Below, piece after piece: positions 10,347 through 21,169 of a DNA stretch of 36,874 bases; within the stretch, counting starts at the first letter, position 1; every line of letters starts with the position of its first letter. Source of the DNA: Planctomycetota bacterium (GTDB lineage Bacteria; Planctomycetota; GCA-002687715); NCBI GenBank assembly GCA_002683135.1, contig NYSS01000093.1, positions 8,398 to 45,271 of the forward strand. Reading direction: 5' to 3'. The notes under the pieces were generated by a model. That model was not told the DNA's origin. It saw only the letters and a list, made by a program, of their open reading frames with translations, and did not search any database. The translations under genes and the position numbers were made by a program.

Positions 10347-11483
10347 ATGAAGCGCCTGCACCGCTACCTCTTATCCGAGCTCCTCCAGAACGCTGCCCTG
10401 ACGGTAGTGGCGATCCTCGCCATCTTCTTCATGGTCGCGCTCGCCTTGGTGCTTGGGACCAGCCGCACGGAGGGTGTGCCGTTCCTCCTCGTGATGCGGC
10501 ACACAGGCTTCAAGGCTCTGTCAACGCTCTATCTGACGCTGCCGTTGACGGTGTTGACGGCGTGTATTTTCACGTACGGCCGGGCGCGATCCGACGGCGA
10601 ATTTACGGCCATGCGGGTCGCGGGCATCCACCCATGGCAGTCCATTATTCCGGCCATCGTGCTCGGCGCGTCCTGCACGTTTGCGCTCTGCTGGCTCGAA
10701 GGCTCCGCCATGCCGGCCGCGCACTTCAGGGGGCGGGTCGAGCTCGAGCGGGATCTCCTCGCCAACCTGGAGGGGCTCCTGAAGCGCAAAGACAAGCGCA
10801 TCGTGGACAAGTCATGGAGCGCGATGTGGAAGACCCTGCAACAGGACGAGGACGGACACATCGTCCTCGGCGATCTCCAGCTCATCATCCTCGACAAAGA
10901 TGACCGGTCGTTCACCGAGAGGATTCGAGCCGCGCGGGCGAAGCCACGACTCGACACCGTCGCCAACGCCCTCTCCCTCGGACTCGAGGATATCACGCGA
11001 GAGAACTCCTCTGGCCAGGTCTTCCAGGCGTCCGAGTTCACCGTCATGCTGCACCTCGAGTCCCTCGGCTCCGAGCGCAAGCGGAAGCGAGAGTCGGACT
11101 GTACGTACGAGGAATTGCTGACCCGGTCCCGCCGGTACGCGAGTCAGGCCGCGATCGCAGAGGATGGGAAGCAGCGCGAGAAGCTGCAGGAGAAATCGAG
11201 AGAGTACGCGGCGGAATATCACATGAGGATCGCCTTCTCGTTCTCCGCGGTGCTGTTCGCGTTTCTCGGATCTGCGCTCGGCCTGTGGCGCGGCACGGGC
11301 AACCGTGCCGTTGTCTTCATGACCGGGTTCTTGCTGGTCGTGTGCCTGTACTACCCACTGGAGATGGTGGGGCGATGGCTCGCGGTTGATCTCGCCGTTC
11401 CGGCGGGCGGGGCCATGTGGATCGGCAACGGCGTCTTGCTCGCGCTGTCGAGCTGGACGTTTCGGAAGGTGATGCGTCCGTGA
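10347..11483 (+). CDS. lptF: LptF/LptG (YjgP/YjgQ) family lipopolysaccharide export permease, first copy
   Basis: The 378-residue protein starts at ATG 10347 (MKRLHRYLLSELL). The frame is open from 10233, but the upstream part has no conserved residues. It has an N-terminal membrane helix near 12-38, further helices by about 125, a long periplasmic segment (about 130-270, the beta-jellyroll region) and three C-terminal helices. This is the layout of LptF/LptG, which with the LptB ATPase pull lipopolysaccharide out of the inner membrane. The TGA overlaps the GTG of the next gene, as expected for a translationally coupled pair. Calling this one LptF rests only on gene order. LptA, LptB and LptC are not in the window. 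TACCAT at 10327-10332 may be its -10 box. Confidence 0.85.
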   Translation: MKRLHRYLLSELLQNAALTVVAILAIFFMVALALVLGTSRTEGVPFLLVMRHTGFKALSTLYLTLPLTVLTACIFTYGRARSDGEFTAMRVAGIHPWQSIIPAIVLGASCTFALCWLEGSAMPAAHFRGRVELERDLLANLEGLLKRKDKRIVDKSWSAMWKTLQQDEDGHIVLGDLQLIILDKDDRSFTERIRAARAKPRLDTVANALSLGLEDITRENSSGQVFQASEFTVMLHLESLGSERKRKRESDCTYEELLTRSRRYASQAAIAEDGKQREKLQEKSREYAAEYHMRIAFSFSAVLFAFLGSALGLWRGTGNRAVVFMTGFLLVVCLYYPLEMVGRWLAVDLAVPAGGAMWIGNGVLLALSSWTFRKVMRP

Positions 11484-12523
11484 AGCGCATCGACAGGTAC
11501 ATCCTCGGTTCATTTGTCGTCGCGTGGCTGGTGTCGTTCGTGTTCTTCACCGGCATGTACCTGGTCATTCACTTCTTCAACAAGATGGGCGACCTCGCGG
11601 AGGCGTCGGCGTCGTTTGAGAGCGCCGGGTGGAGCCCGTTTCAGGGTCTGTGCCTGTACTACGCGCTGAACCTGCCGTTCGTGATGGTGCAGACGGCCCC
11701 CTACACCGTGCTCATGGGTGCGATGTGGGCGGCCCAGCAGATGGCGACGAGGAACGAACTGGTACCCGTTCTCATCGCCGGTATCTCGTTCCGGCGCCTG
11801 GCTGTGCCGTTGCTGCTGGCCGGGTTTGCGCTCGCGCTCTTGTTCGCTGGTGTCCGTGAGGCGGTCCTGCCGTCCATCGCTGCTGAGCGCCACAAGCTTG
11901 AGCGTATCTACAAGGGCAAGGATCGCGATGTCATCAAGCGCATTCGCCAGATCCCGGGACGGTCAGGTGAGACGATTCACATCCGGGAATACGACGTCGC
12001 CAATCGCATCGCCTACGACGTCAACGTGTTGCTCCCGGGAGGTCGAGGGGGTGGTCGGGTGCGTTACTCCGCGGTCCGCTGGGGGGATAACGGGTGGCAG
12101 CAGGCGGATGACGAACCCGCCCCGATGGAGGTGTTGCGCGCGACAGGCCTGCGGCCGAGCGACATCGACATCGAATCGCGTGGCTTGCTCGTGTTGGGCG
12201 TGGGCGAGCTGCGTCGGCTGATCGAGCGCTACCCGGACAGATCCGACCTGCGCCTCCTGATGCACGCCCACTTCGCGTATCCCCTGGGCGTCGTCGTCCT
12301 GCTGCTCCTCGGCTTGCCCCTTGTCCTGAAGGCCACGCGCCGCACTCCGTTCGTTGCGGCAGGAGTCAGCTTGCTGCTCTCCGTGGCGTTCTTCGCGACC
12401 CAGACGGTGCTTCAGGATCTCGGGGGCCGGGGCGAGATCCTCAACCCGGTCCTGGGGGCCTGGCTCCCGATCATCTTGTTCGGGGCCATTGGCCTCCTCC
12501 TGTTCGAGACGATGGGGACGTGA
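11480..12523 (+). CDS. lptG: LptF/LptG family lipopolysaccharide export permease, second copy
   Basis: The 347-residue protein starts at GTG 11480, which overlaps the preceding stop as GTGA, with GGAAGG a little upstream. The GTG fits the homologous start VKRIDRYILGSF, which mirrors the first gene's MKRLHRYLLSEL. There is a first membrane helix at about 10-32, two more by about 135, a periplasmic domain (about 140-260), then three helices to the end. It should pair with the preceding protein as the membrane half of the LptB2FG extractor. LptG is assigned by order only. Its stop TGA (12521-12523) directly abuts the stop of the convergent FHA gene, leaving no intergenic base for a terminator. 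Confidence 0.85.
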   Translation: MKRIDRYILGSFVVAWLVSFVFFTGMYLVIHFFNKMGDLAEASASFESAGWSPFQGLCLYYALNLPFVMVQTAPYTVLMGAMWAAQQMATRNELVPVLIAGISFRRLAVPLLLAGFALALLFAGVREAVLPSIAAERHKLERIYKGKDRDVIKRIRQIPGRSGETIHIREYDVANRIAYDVNVLLPGGRGGGRVRYSAVRWGDNGWQQADDEPAPMEVLRATGLRPSDIDIESRGLLVLGVGELRRLIERYPDRSDLRLLMHAHFAYPLGVVVLLLLGLPLVLKATRRTPFVAAGVSLLLSVAFFATQTVLQDLGGRGEILNPVLGAWLPIILFGAIGLLLFETMGT

Positions 12524-13699
12524 TCAGCCGCCCAGCGAGTTGAGGAGGGTCTTGGCCTGGGACGAGTAGGGTTCGAGCCCTACGTTGGCCAGCTGCGCGT
12601 AGATGCGCCGCGCTCGTTCGGTGTCACCCGCTTCATGGGCCGAGAGCGCCCGCGCCTTCATGTCCTCGAAGTGGCGCTTGAAGGCGCGCTCGAACGTGTT
12701 GCGGTAGGTCGCGATGCGGGGGCCGTGGGCGCGCACCATGATCGCGTCGCCCTCTAATTTGGTTAGCGCATCGAACGCTCCCCGGAAGTCGGCGTTCTTG
12801 AGGGCGTGGCGGAGGAACTGTTGCGCCTCGCTCCACTTCTTCTTGCCCTCCGGTCCGCCGGCCAGGACCTCCTCTAGCGTCTCCTCGAGCTGCACGAGTT
12901 GCCCGGTCTCGGGGTAGTGCTCGCGAAAGTAACGGACCTGCCCCTGGAGGTAGCCGATGTCCTCGCTGTGGCTCTTGTAGTACTGCATGATCCGAGTGAA
13001 CTCGTCCTGGGCCTCCTGGTTCATCACAGGCCCGACGAGGTTGAACAGACGGCCCTTGGCCGTCTCGATCATGTGCACGAGATCACGCTCCTGGACGGTA
13101 CCGGGGGGGAGGTCCTCGAGGATCAGGATGGCCTGTTCGATCGATCGTGCGCTCGCGGCCTCGTCGTCGAGCATGCTGACCGCATCGCGGTACCGACCGA
13201 TGGGCTCCTCGTTTGGGATGCTCCTACCCAGCCACACGAGGATGAGCGCGAGGATCCCGAGCGCGGCGAGGATGAGCGCCGCTTTGGGGCCGGATCCGAG
13301 GCCCCTCTTCTGTTCGTGGCGATAGAACCGATGCGGTTCGCCTTGTGCGTCCGTTGGGTGCAACGTCAGCGGTGGCGGGGGGGCCTTCTTCGCAGGCCGC
13401 TCGACCGCGCCGGATTCACCGAGGTACGTGATCCGGACCTCGCCGATCTGGATCGTGTCGCCGTTCTGGAGCGTTTGCTGATTGATGAGCTGCCCGTTGA
13501 CCTTGGTGCCGTCGGTCGTCTCCAGGTCAACGACCTTGAAGCCGGTCGCCGTACGCTTGACCTCGCAGTGTGCCGAGGCGACCGCCGGGTTCTTCAGGTT
13601 CAAGTCCGCGTCGACGCCCCGGCCAATGACGGTGCGCTCGTCATATAGCTCGTGGATGCGGTCCCGACCGCTTTCGCTGATGATCAGCCGACCGTTCAT
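12524..13699 (-). CDS. Membrane-anchored FHA-domain protein
   Basis: The start ATG (13699-13697) overlaps the upstream TGA as ATGA, so the two FHA proteins are translationally coupled. The 391-residue product has an N-terminal FHA domain (about 3-95) with Gly26-Arg27 and Ser42-Ala-His44, but TTDGT (61-65) in place of the usual NGT turn. A proline-rich linker and one membrane helix (about 139-157) follow. The outer part (about 160-391) is helical and TPR-like, with AGDTERARRIYAQL near the end. FHA domains bind phosphothreonine, here on the cytoplasmic side. No Ser/Thr kinase is encoded in the window. The protein is probably a receptor or scaffold working with the upstream FHA-CAP protein. Confidence 0.82.
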   Translation of the reverse strand: MNGRLIISESGRDRIHELYDERTVIGRGVDADLNLKNPAVASAHCEVKRTATGFKVVDLETTDGTKVNGQLINQQTLQNGDTIQIGEVRITYLGESGAVERPAKKAPPPPLTLHPTDAQGEPHRFYRHEQKRGLGSGPKAALILAALGILALILVWLGRSIPNEEPIGRYRDAVSMLDDEAASARSIEQAILILEDLPPGTVQERDLVHMIETAKGRLFNLVGPVMNQEAQDEFTRIMQYYKSHSEDIGYLQGQVRYFREHYPETGQLVQLEETLEEVLAGGPEGKKKWSEAQQFLRHALKNADFRGAFDALTKLEGDAIMVRAHGPRIATYRNTFERAFKRHFEDMKARALSAHEAGDTERARRIYAQLANVGLEPYSSQAKTLLNSLGG

Positions 13700-16368
13700 T
13701 TGTCGTAAGCGTCGGGCACGTTGCGGTCCGAGACGGTGAAGTTCTGGCACCAGTAGCGCCCAACGTTGCCGGGCCCCATCAGTCGCCAGGAGCGGCCGAG
13801 GATATTGCGGTGATGCCCAGGGGAGTGGACCCAGGCGTTGTGGGCGCCGAGTGGTCCTCTGTTGATAGCGATGTTCTCGCTCGCGCCAGAGGGAGCCATG
13901 CCGGCCTTCACGATGCGGGCGAACGGTGTCCGCTTGCCTGCCACCGGAGACGTATGGGAAAAGAACCCGAGCCGCGACATGTCCGCGCAGTGTCCGTGCG
14001 ACGCGTTGACGAGGGGGTCATACAAGCGGACGGCCCACCGACCCATCATGACGCGGTACTCGTTGGTGATGAGACACTGGCTGATCTCGCCGCGGGTCGC
14101 CTCGCCGGGATTCGCCGCGTTCCGTTTCATGACGGACGCGGCCTTCTCGATGCGTGTCCGGTCGGCTTCCGACATGGCGACATTGCGGATCGTCAGGCGT
14201 TCGCCTTGGGCGGGGAGGTGCATCATCCACGCGGCGGGGTCTGCCGTCGGTTCGCCGAAAGCGGATTCACGGATCGCCCGATTGAGCTGTCGGATCTCGG
14301 AGATGATCTCGTGGACGAAATCGGGCACCCCCGCCGAGCGCTCGTCATTCCAGATCTTACGAATGGCGGCGACGCGTTCGTCCACGATCGGCTGATGGGT
14401 CCGATACTGTTCGAAGGCAGCCTGACTCGCGCCCGGCGGTCGATACGGGTAAGGATATTTCTCGGTGTCGAAGATCAACTCCAGCGCCGATGCGCGGGCC
14501 TCCTCGAGCCCGGCACGCAGGTCGCCGACTTCGCTCATCGCGGCCGCTGCCTTGCCGTTCGCCAGCCGCTCCTTGAGGTGGGCTTTCCGCATCAGCAACG
14601 CGCGGTAGAGGCTGCTGCGCGCGGCATCGCCGAGCCCCATCAGGACGGCGATGGCGTCCGCTCGGGCATCGGCGTCGTCGTCCCCGATGATCTTCACCGA
14701 TTTTTCGATGAGGTCGTTCAGGCGTTTACGTGCGACCTCACGGGGCGAATACCACTGGCCATCGAGCAGGGCGAAGCCCGCCTCGGGGAGGGGGATCTGA
14801 CGACCGTCGGCCAAGGCCTGGTCGATGCGAGGCTTGACGGCTTCGTCCTTCTTGTAGGCCCGAACAAGGAGCTTCTCGGCCTCCTCGTCAGCCCCGTATT
14901 CCCGCAGCCACGAGACGGCGTCGACCATGCTCTCCGCGTCGAGAGGCGCCTTGTCGAGGATCGCGATGAACGCGCGCTGGGGCAGCACACGCCAGGCGAC
15001 ACGCAGCGGACCGCTGGTGCCCACGAAGGTCACCCCGCTGTGGTCGATGCGGATGACCTTGCTGGATTGGCCAGAGATGTGAGGTATGCGGCCAAGGCGA
15101 CCTGGATCGGTGCCTGCGCTCGAGATGAGTGAGTCGACGAACCCGAGCTGGGCGGCGACGCGTCGGATGCCGCGCTCCGCGTGCCGGCGGTGGCGGTTCG
15201 GTCCGTGGACGTCCTTCAGCAGGGCCAACGCTTGTCGATAGCGGGCCTCCGCTGCTTTGAACCGATGTTCACCGAGCGCCTTGTCAGCAGATGCGACCTC
15301 CTCGCCGGCCTTCTTGAGGACGTCCGGCGGGATGGGCTTGCGCGCCGTCTTGAACGGCGCTTCGTCGGGCGGTGTCTCGCGCTTCGCGTTGTTCTTCGCG
15401 ACCACCGGCCGGCCGGTCGCAGGCTTGCGGGTGAGGCCGAGCAGGATCGCTGTCAGTTGGGTGTGCGCGCCGCTCGCTGCAGGAAAGTCGGCCAACTGGA
15501 GCTTGATGAAGTCGGCAGCTGCGCGCTTGCCATGGGATGATTCGAGGCGAGCGGCCTGCTCCTGGACCTCGCCTGCGGCATCGGCGATCGCGGTGTCGAG
15601 CCGCGTCTTCAACGCGCCGCGTCGGTCTTGGCCGAGGCGCTGGAGGACGTAGGTCGCTGCTCCGAAGCGGGCGTCGGTGATGGCCAGCTCGAAGTCGCGG
15701 AGGAGGTCCGCCTCCGTGTCGACGGGCAGCTTCGGTTGCAAGGGCTCGGCTTGCTTGAAAGGGGTCACCTCGTCGGGCGGTTTCACCTCGGACCGTTCCG
15801 GGGTCACGGGTGTCGCGGTTGCTCCCGTCCCCGGCGTGCTGTCGTTCTGGGTCGATCGGAGGACGATGAGGCCACCGATCGCCATGATCGTCACTGTCCC
15901 TACGATCAGTCGAGCGCGGCTGGAGTGGGCGGCCCGTGGGCTGCGATCGCCGACGGGTGTCCGGTCGACGTTGCTCGGAGGAGGGGTGTGCCCGGATGGG
16001 GGTTGAGGGGCCGCTGCGGTCGCGGTGGCGGGTTCTCCGCGATCCATCGACATCGCGGCCCGCGCCTCGGTGACCCAGAGGATGCTGTTTCCTCCCAGAT
16101 CGATCTTGTCGCCGTCAGCAAGGGCCGTTGCCCGGAAGATCGGGAGCCCGTTCACGAGCGTGCCGTTGCTGCTCTCCAGGTCGCGTATGTGCAAGACCCC
16201 GTCACGCCGCACGATCTCCGCGTGTCGGCGCGAGATCTTGTGATCCTGAAGTTGAATCGCACACGCCGCATCGCGTCCGACCACGAGCGTGTCTTCGAGG
16301 ATCTCGTAGATCTCGCGGTGGCCGGATTCTTCGATGACGAGACGGTGTGGGTGAGCGTTCGGGGTCAA
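13696..16368 (-). CDS. FHA - membrane helix - CAP/SCP domain protein
   Basis: The start is TTG 16368 with AGGGGA ten bases upstream. No ATG or GTG lies near the FHA start. The 890-residue product has an FHA domain (about 9-100; Gly31-Arg32, Ser46-x2-His49, SSNGT 66-70), a linker rich in Pro, Thr and Ala, and one membrane helix (153-170). A long helical segment with repeats of TPR type follows (for example KAAEARYRQALALL). The C-terminus is a CAP/SCP domain (about 761-885) with GFFSHTSP, SENIA and SPGHHRNIL. Candidate pocket residues are His793, Glu831, His843 and His852. CAP proteins are extracellular and some bind lipids. The enzymatic role here is unknown. A sigma-54-type promoter stands directly upstream. 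Confidence 0.87.
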   Translation of the reverse strand: MTPNAHPHRLVIEESGHREIYEILEDTLVVGRDAACAIQLQDHKISRRHAEIVRRDGVLHIRDLESSNGTLVNGLPIFRATALADGDKIDLGGNSILWVTEARAAMSMDRGEPATATAAAPQPPSGHTPPPSNVDRTPVGDRSPRAAHSSRARLIVGTVTIMAIGGLIVLRSTQNDSTPGTGATATPVTPERSEVKPPDEVTPFKQAEPLQPKLPVDTEADLLRDFELAITDARFGAATYVLQRLGQDRRGALKTRLDTAIADAAGEVQEQAARLESSHGKRAAADFIKLQLADFPAASGAHTQLTAILLGLTRKPATGRPVVAKNNAKRETPPDEAPFKTARKPIPPDVLKKAGEEVASADKALGEHRFKAAEARYRQALALLKDVHGPNRHRRHAERGIRRVAAQLGFVDSLISSAGTDPGRLGRIPHISGQSSKVIRIDHSGVTFVGTSGPLRVAWRVLPQRAFIAILDKAPLDAESMVDAVSWLREYGADEEAEKLLVRAYKKDEAVKPRIDQALADGRQIPLPEAGFALLDGQWYSPREVARKRLNDLIEKSVKIIGDDDADARADAIAVLMGLGDAARSSLYRALLMRKAHLKERLANGKAAAAMSEVGDLRAGLEEARASALELIFDTEKYPYPYRPPGASQAAFEQYRTHQPIVDERVAAIRKIWNDERSAGVPDFVHEIISEIRQLNRAIRESAFGEPTADPAAWMMHLPAQGERLTIRNVAMSEADRTRIEKAASVMKRNAANPGEATRGEISQCLITNEYRVMMGRWAVRLYDPLVNASHGHCADMSRLGFFSHTSPVAGKRTPFARIVKAGMAPSGASENIAINRGPLGAHNAWVHSPGHHRNILGRSWRLMGPGNVGRYWCQNFTVSDRNVPDAYDK

Positions 16369-16431
16369 CGGATCGATTCCCCTGTCCAGCGAGTAGCGGT
16401 CTGGGAGCCGGTCATCATGCCTTGCTTAGAG

Positions 16432-16447
16432 AGCAAACTCTGTGCCC
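16432..16447 (-). promoter_or_regulatory. Sigma-54-type promoter for the FHA-CAP operon
   Basis: On the minus strand the sequence reads GGGCAC, five bases, then TTGCT. GG and GC are separated by exactly ten bases, as sigma-54 promoters require (consensus TGGCAC-N5-TTGC). Transcription would begin near 16421, leaving a leader of about 53 bases with AGGGGA as the ribosome-binding site. A sigma-54 activator gene ends 130 bases upstream. Confidence 0.65.
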
Positions 16448-16485
16448 GATTTCCGATGACGTGCTCCGAAGTCCCCACCACAAGC

Positions 16486-16522
16486 CTTGATACTGTCAGG
16501 GTTTGCACGGGTACGTGTCAAG
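16486..16522. promoter_or_regulatory. Dyad elements, possible activator-binding site upstream of the sigma-54 promoter
   Basis: Two nested dyads lie here. TTG-CACG and CGTG-T-CAA (16503-16521) flank GGTA with one extra T. CTTGATAC (16486-16493) and GTGTCAAG (16515-16522) are inverted with one mismatch. The centre is about 90 bases upstream of the predicted start site, a usual distance for an enhancer-binding protein. Confidence 0.35.
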
Positions 16523-16577
16523 TCGCCAACCGTGGAGTGTAAACCTCGTCTGACAAGGAGACCCGGAGGACGGGGAA

Positions 16578-18716
<2,139 letters not shown>

Positions 18717-18732
18717 TGCGGCGCGTACTCTA

Positions 18733-18738
18733 ACAATA
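18733..18738 (-). promoter_or_regulatory. Candidate -10 element for the sigma-54 activator gene
   Basis: TATTGT preceded by GGC lies 16 bases before the ATG at 18716, inside the 47-base gap after the helicase gene. The activator could also be read through from the helicase gene. Confidence 0.3.
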
Positions 18739-18763
18739 GCCTCATACGGACGAAGAACGCGCC

Positions 18764-20947
18764 CTACCAGACTTCATCTTCGCGCACGTCGAGTCGGGAG
18801 TGTCGGAGGATGAGGGTGCGGCGTCCTTCGTCCTCGAAGTCGACGACGACCTTGCGGTCGAGGCCCCTGCCACGGCCGCGAAGCGTGACCACGATCCCCG
18901 ATCCATAGTCAGGATGCCACACCGGCGCGCCGGCCTTTAAGTGGGCGAGAGGGTTGTCCTCTTCGTCCCTTTCGTAGGCGTCTTCTCCGCTGTGCCCCGG
19001 TCGCAGTCCGACGTCCCCGTAGTGCTCGACACCGTCGAGTCCTATCTCGTCCAAGAAGGGTGAAGGCGACGCGAGAGCTGCTCGCCCGAAGCGCGTGCGT
19101 GCACCCGCGCAGGTGATGACGAGGCGCCGCCGTGCCCGCGTCATGCCGACATGGAAGAGCCGTCGTTCTTCCTCGAACCCGTGCGGCGTGTCCATGGACA
19201 TGGCGTGGGGGAGCAGTCCGTGTTCCACGCCGACCAGAAATACGACGTCGTACTCCAGGCCCTTGCTTGTGTGCAGTGTCATGAGGGAGACGGCTTCGTC
19301 CTTCCGCTCGGTCCTGTCCAGATCGGTGAGCAGGGCGACCTGGGCGAGGAAGTCGGGCAAGCTCCCGCCCTGTAGCCGATCGAATTCCTCCGCCAGCGTC
19401 ACGAACTGTCCGATGTTCTGGTACGGGTCCAGCGACCCCGACTTGGTTGCCTTGGCCTTCCAGTAGTCGGCGTAGGTCGTGAGATCCAGGACCTTGTTGA
19501 TGAACGGGGCGACCGGCAGGTCTGTGTGGCCGTCGAGCGCCTGGAGGCGCTGCGCGAACGCGGTGAGCGCCTTGCGGGCGCGGGCCGGGAACCCATCAAA
19601 GGCGGTTTCATCGCGCAGGAACTCGCCGACGCGGCGGCCGGACGTCCGCGCCTCGTCGATGACCGCCTGCTGGGTCTTCTTGCCGATTCCCCGGGGGGGG
19701 ACGTTGAGGATCCGCGCCAGGGAGATGACGTCCGCCGGATTGGCCAGAAAGCGCAGGTAGGCGAGGAGGTCCTTCACCTCAGCGCGGGCGAAGAACTCGA
19801 GCCCACCGACGACGACGTACGGAATGCCGTTGCCCACGAGCGCCCGTTCGATGGGCAGGGAGAGCGCGTTTGTCCGGTAGAAGACGGCCATGGATGTCCG
19901 ATCCAGGCCCTCCGCCTCGAACTCGCGGACGGCATTGGCGATGGCGTCTGCTTCTTCGTAGTCGTCCTGGAACGAGACCACCCGCACCGCCTCGCCGTCC
20001 TCCGCTTCGGTCCACAGTTGCTTCGGAATGCGGTTTCGGTTGCACGCGATGACCCGCGACGCGGCAGTCAGGATGTGACCCGTGGATCGGTAATTTTGTT
20101 CAAGGCGCACGAGCGCCGCCTCGGGGTGGTCCTCCAAGAACACGTCGAACTGTTCGGGTTCGGCGCCTCGCCACGAGTAGATCGACTGATCCTGATCACC
20201 GGTCACGCACAGGTGGTGCCCCTCGCGAGTCAGCACCCGCACGAGCTCGTACTGCACGCGGTTGGTGTCCTGGAACTCGTCTACGAGGACATGGGTGATG
20301 CGTTGCTTCCAGCGTTCCCCGATCTCCTCGTTGTCTCGGATCAAGAGCAGCGCACGAACGAGGAGGTCGTCGAAGTCGCACGCGTTGGCCTCCCCGAGCG
20401 CGGCGTCGTATCGGCGGTAGGCGTCAGCGGCCTCTCGCTCGACCGCCCCCGTCTCTTCGTCGAGGGCCTGTTCGGGCAGGACGAGCTTGTTCTTCCAGCG
20501 CCCGATGCGGTTGAGTATTTGCTGGGGCCGGTGGACCTCCGGGTCGAGGCCCATGTCTTGAATCACGCGTTTCATGAGCGCCAGCCCGTCCGCGTCGTCG
20601 TAGATCGAGAAGGCGCTGGAGCGGCCCACCGTGGGGAATTCCTCGCGCAGGAAGGCCGCGCAGAAAGAGTGGAAGGTGCTCAACCGGACCCCGGCTTGAC
20701 CGACCAGGTTCCAGACCCGATCCCGCATCTCCCGGGCGGCCTTGTTGGTGAAGGTCACGGCCAGGATCGATGACCCAGGGACGCCGTCTCGGACCATGTG
20801 GGCGATCCGGTGGGTGATCAGGCGAGTCTTGCCGGTGCCCGCCCCAGCCAGGACGCAGAGCGGGCCGCTGGTGATGGCTGTGGCGTCCCGCTGCGCTGGA
20901 TTTAGCGGGTCCAAGATGGGATCTTGAGCAAACGAGGGGTCGTTCAT
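18764..20947 (-). CDS. UvrD/PcrA-type superfamily 1 DNA helicase
   Basis: The 727-residue protein carries the full set of SF1A motifs in order: Walker A AGAGTGKT near the N-terminus, DEFQDTNR (motif II), GDQDQSIYSWRGA (III), LEQNYRST (IV), TLHTSKGLEYD (V) and VGMTRARR (VI). The C-terminal 60 residues form the Tudor-like tail (HPDYGSG) found in PcrA/UvrD. It should be a 3'-5' helicase for nucleotide excision repair, mismatch repair or clearing of RNA polymerase. I chose ATG 20947 because AAGGA precedes it by about ten bases. An ATG at 20968 would add seven residues. No repair genes flank it. The sigma-54 activator gene follows after 47 bases on the same strand. Confidence 0.93.
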   Translation of the reverse strand: MNDPSFAQDPILDPLNPAQRDATAITSGPLCVLAGAGTGKTRLITHRIAHMVRDGVPGSSILAVTFTNKAAREMRDRVWNLVGQAGVRLSTFHSFCAAFLREEFPTVGRSSAFSIYDDADGLALMKRVIQDMGLDPEVHRPQQILNRIGRWKNKLVLPEQALDEETGAVEREAADAYRRYDAALGEANACDFDDLLVRALLLIRDNEEIGERWKQRITHVLVDEFQDTNRVQYELVRVLTREGHHLCVTGDQDQSIYSWRGAEPEQFDVFLEDHPEAALVRLEQNYRSTGHILTAASRVIACNRNRIPKQLWTEAEDGEAVRVVSFQDDYEEADAIANAVREFEAEGLDRTSMAVFYRTNALSLPIERALVGNGIPYVVVGGLEFFARAEVKDLLAYLRFLANPADVISLARILNVPPRGIGKKTQQAVIDEARTSGRRVGEFLRDETAFDGFPARARKALTAFAQRLQALDGHTDLPVAPFINKVLDLTTYADYWKAKATKSGSLDPYQNIGQFVTLAEEFDRLQGGSLPDFLAQVALLTDLDRTERKDEAVSLMTLHTSKGLEYDVVFLVGVEHGLLPHAMSMDTPHGFEEERRLFHVGMTRARRRLVITCAGARTRFGRAALASPSPFLDEIGLDGVEHYGDVGLRPGHSGEDAYERDEEDNPLAHLKAGAPVWHPDYGSGIVVTLRGRGRGLDRKVVVDFEDEGRRTLILRHSRLDVREDEVW

Positions 20948-21114
20948 CGGGGGGAGTCCTTGTAGCATGACGGGCTGCCCTGGCTTCGGGATGCTCTCAG
21001 ATGGGTGAAACTTCTTGTCTCCCAGTGGGTTTGAGCACGATGAAGGCTTGTTTCCGGGCTCCCTGCTGAGAAGACAGATCCCCAGGCTTTACGATGGAAG
21101 GCCCGGGAAAATCC

Positions 21115-21129
21115 GATCCCGCCGGGATC
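21115..21129. repeat. Perfect inverted repeat upstream of the VTC-domain gene
   Basis: GATCCC and GGGATC flank GCC, about 40 bases before the start codon at 21170. It may be a hairpin in the leader or an operator. TACGAT at 21090-21095 is a possible -10 box, which would place the repeat in the leader. Confidence 0.3.
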
Positions 21130-21169
21130 AAGGTCGGAGCAACGCACCCGACGGTCCGAGCCGCCCCAT

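Noticed and set aside
12567..12582. TAGGG-TTCGAG-CCCTA resembling a tRNA T-arm
   Set aside because: It lies inside the FHA gene, and no acceptor, D or anticodon arms fit around it.
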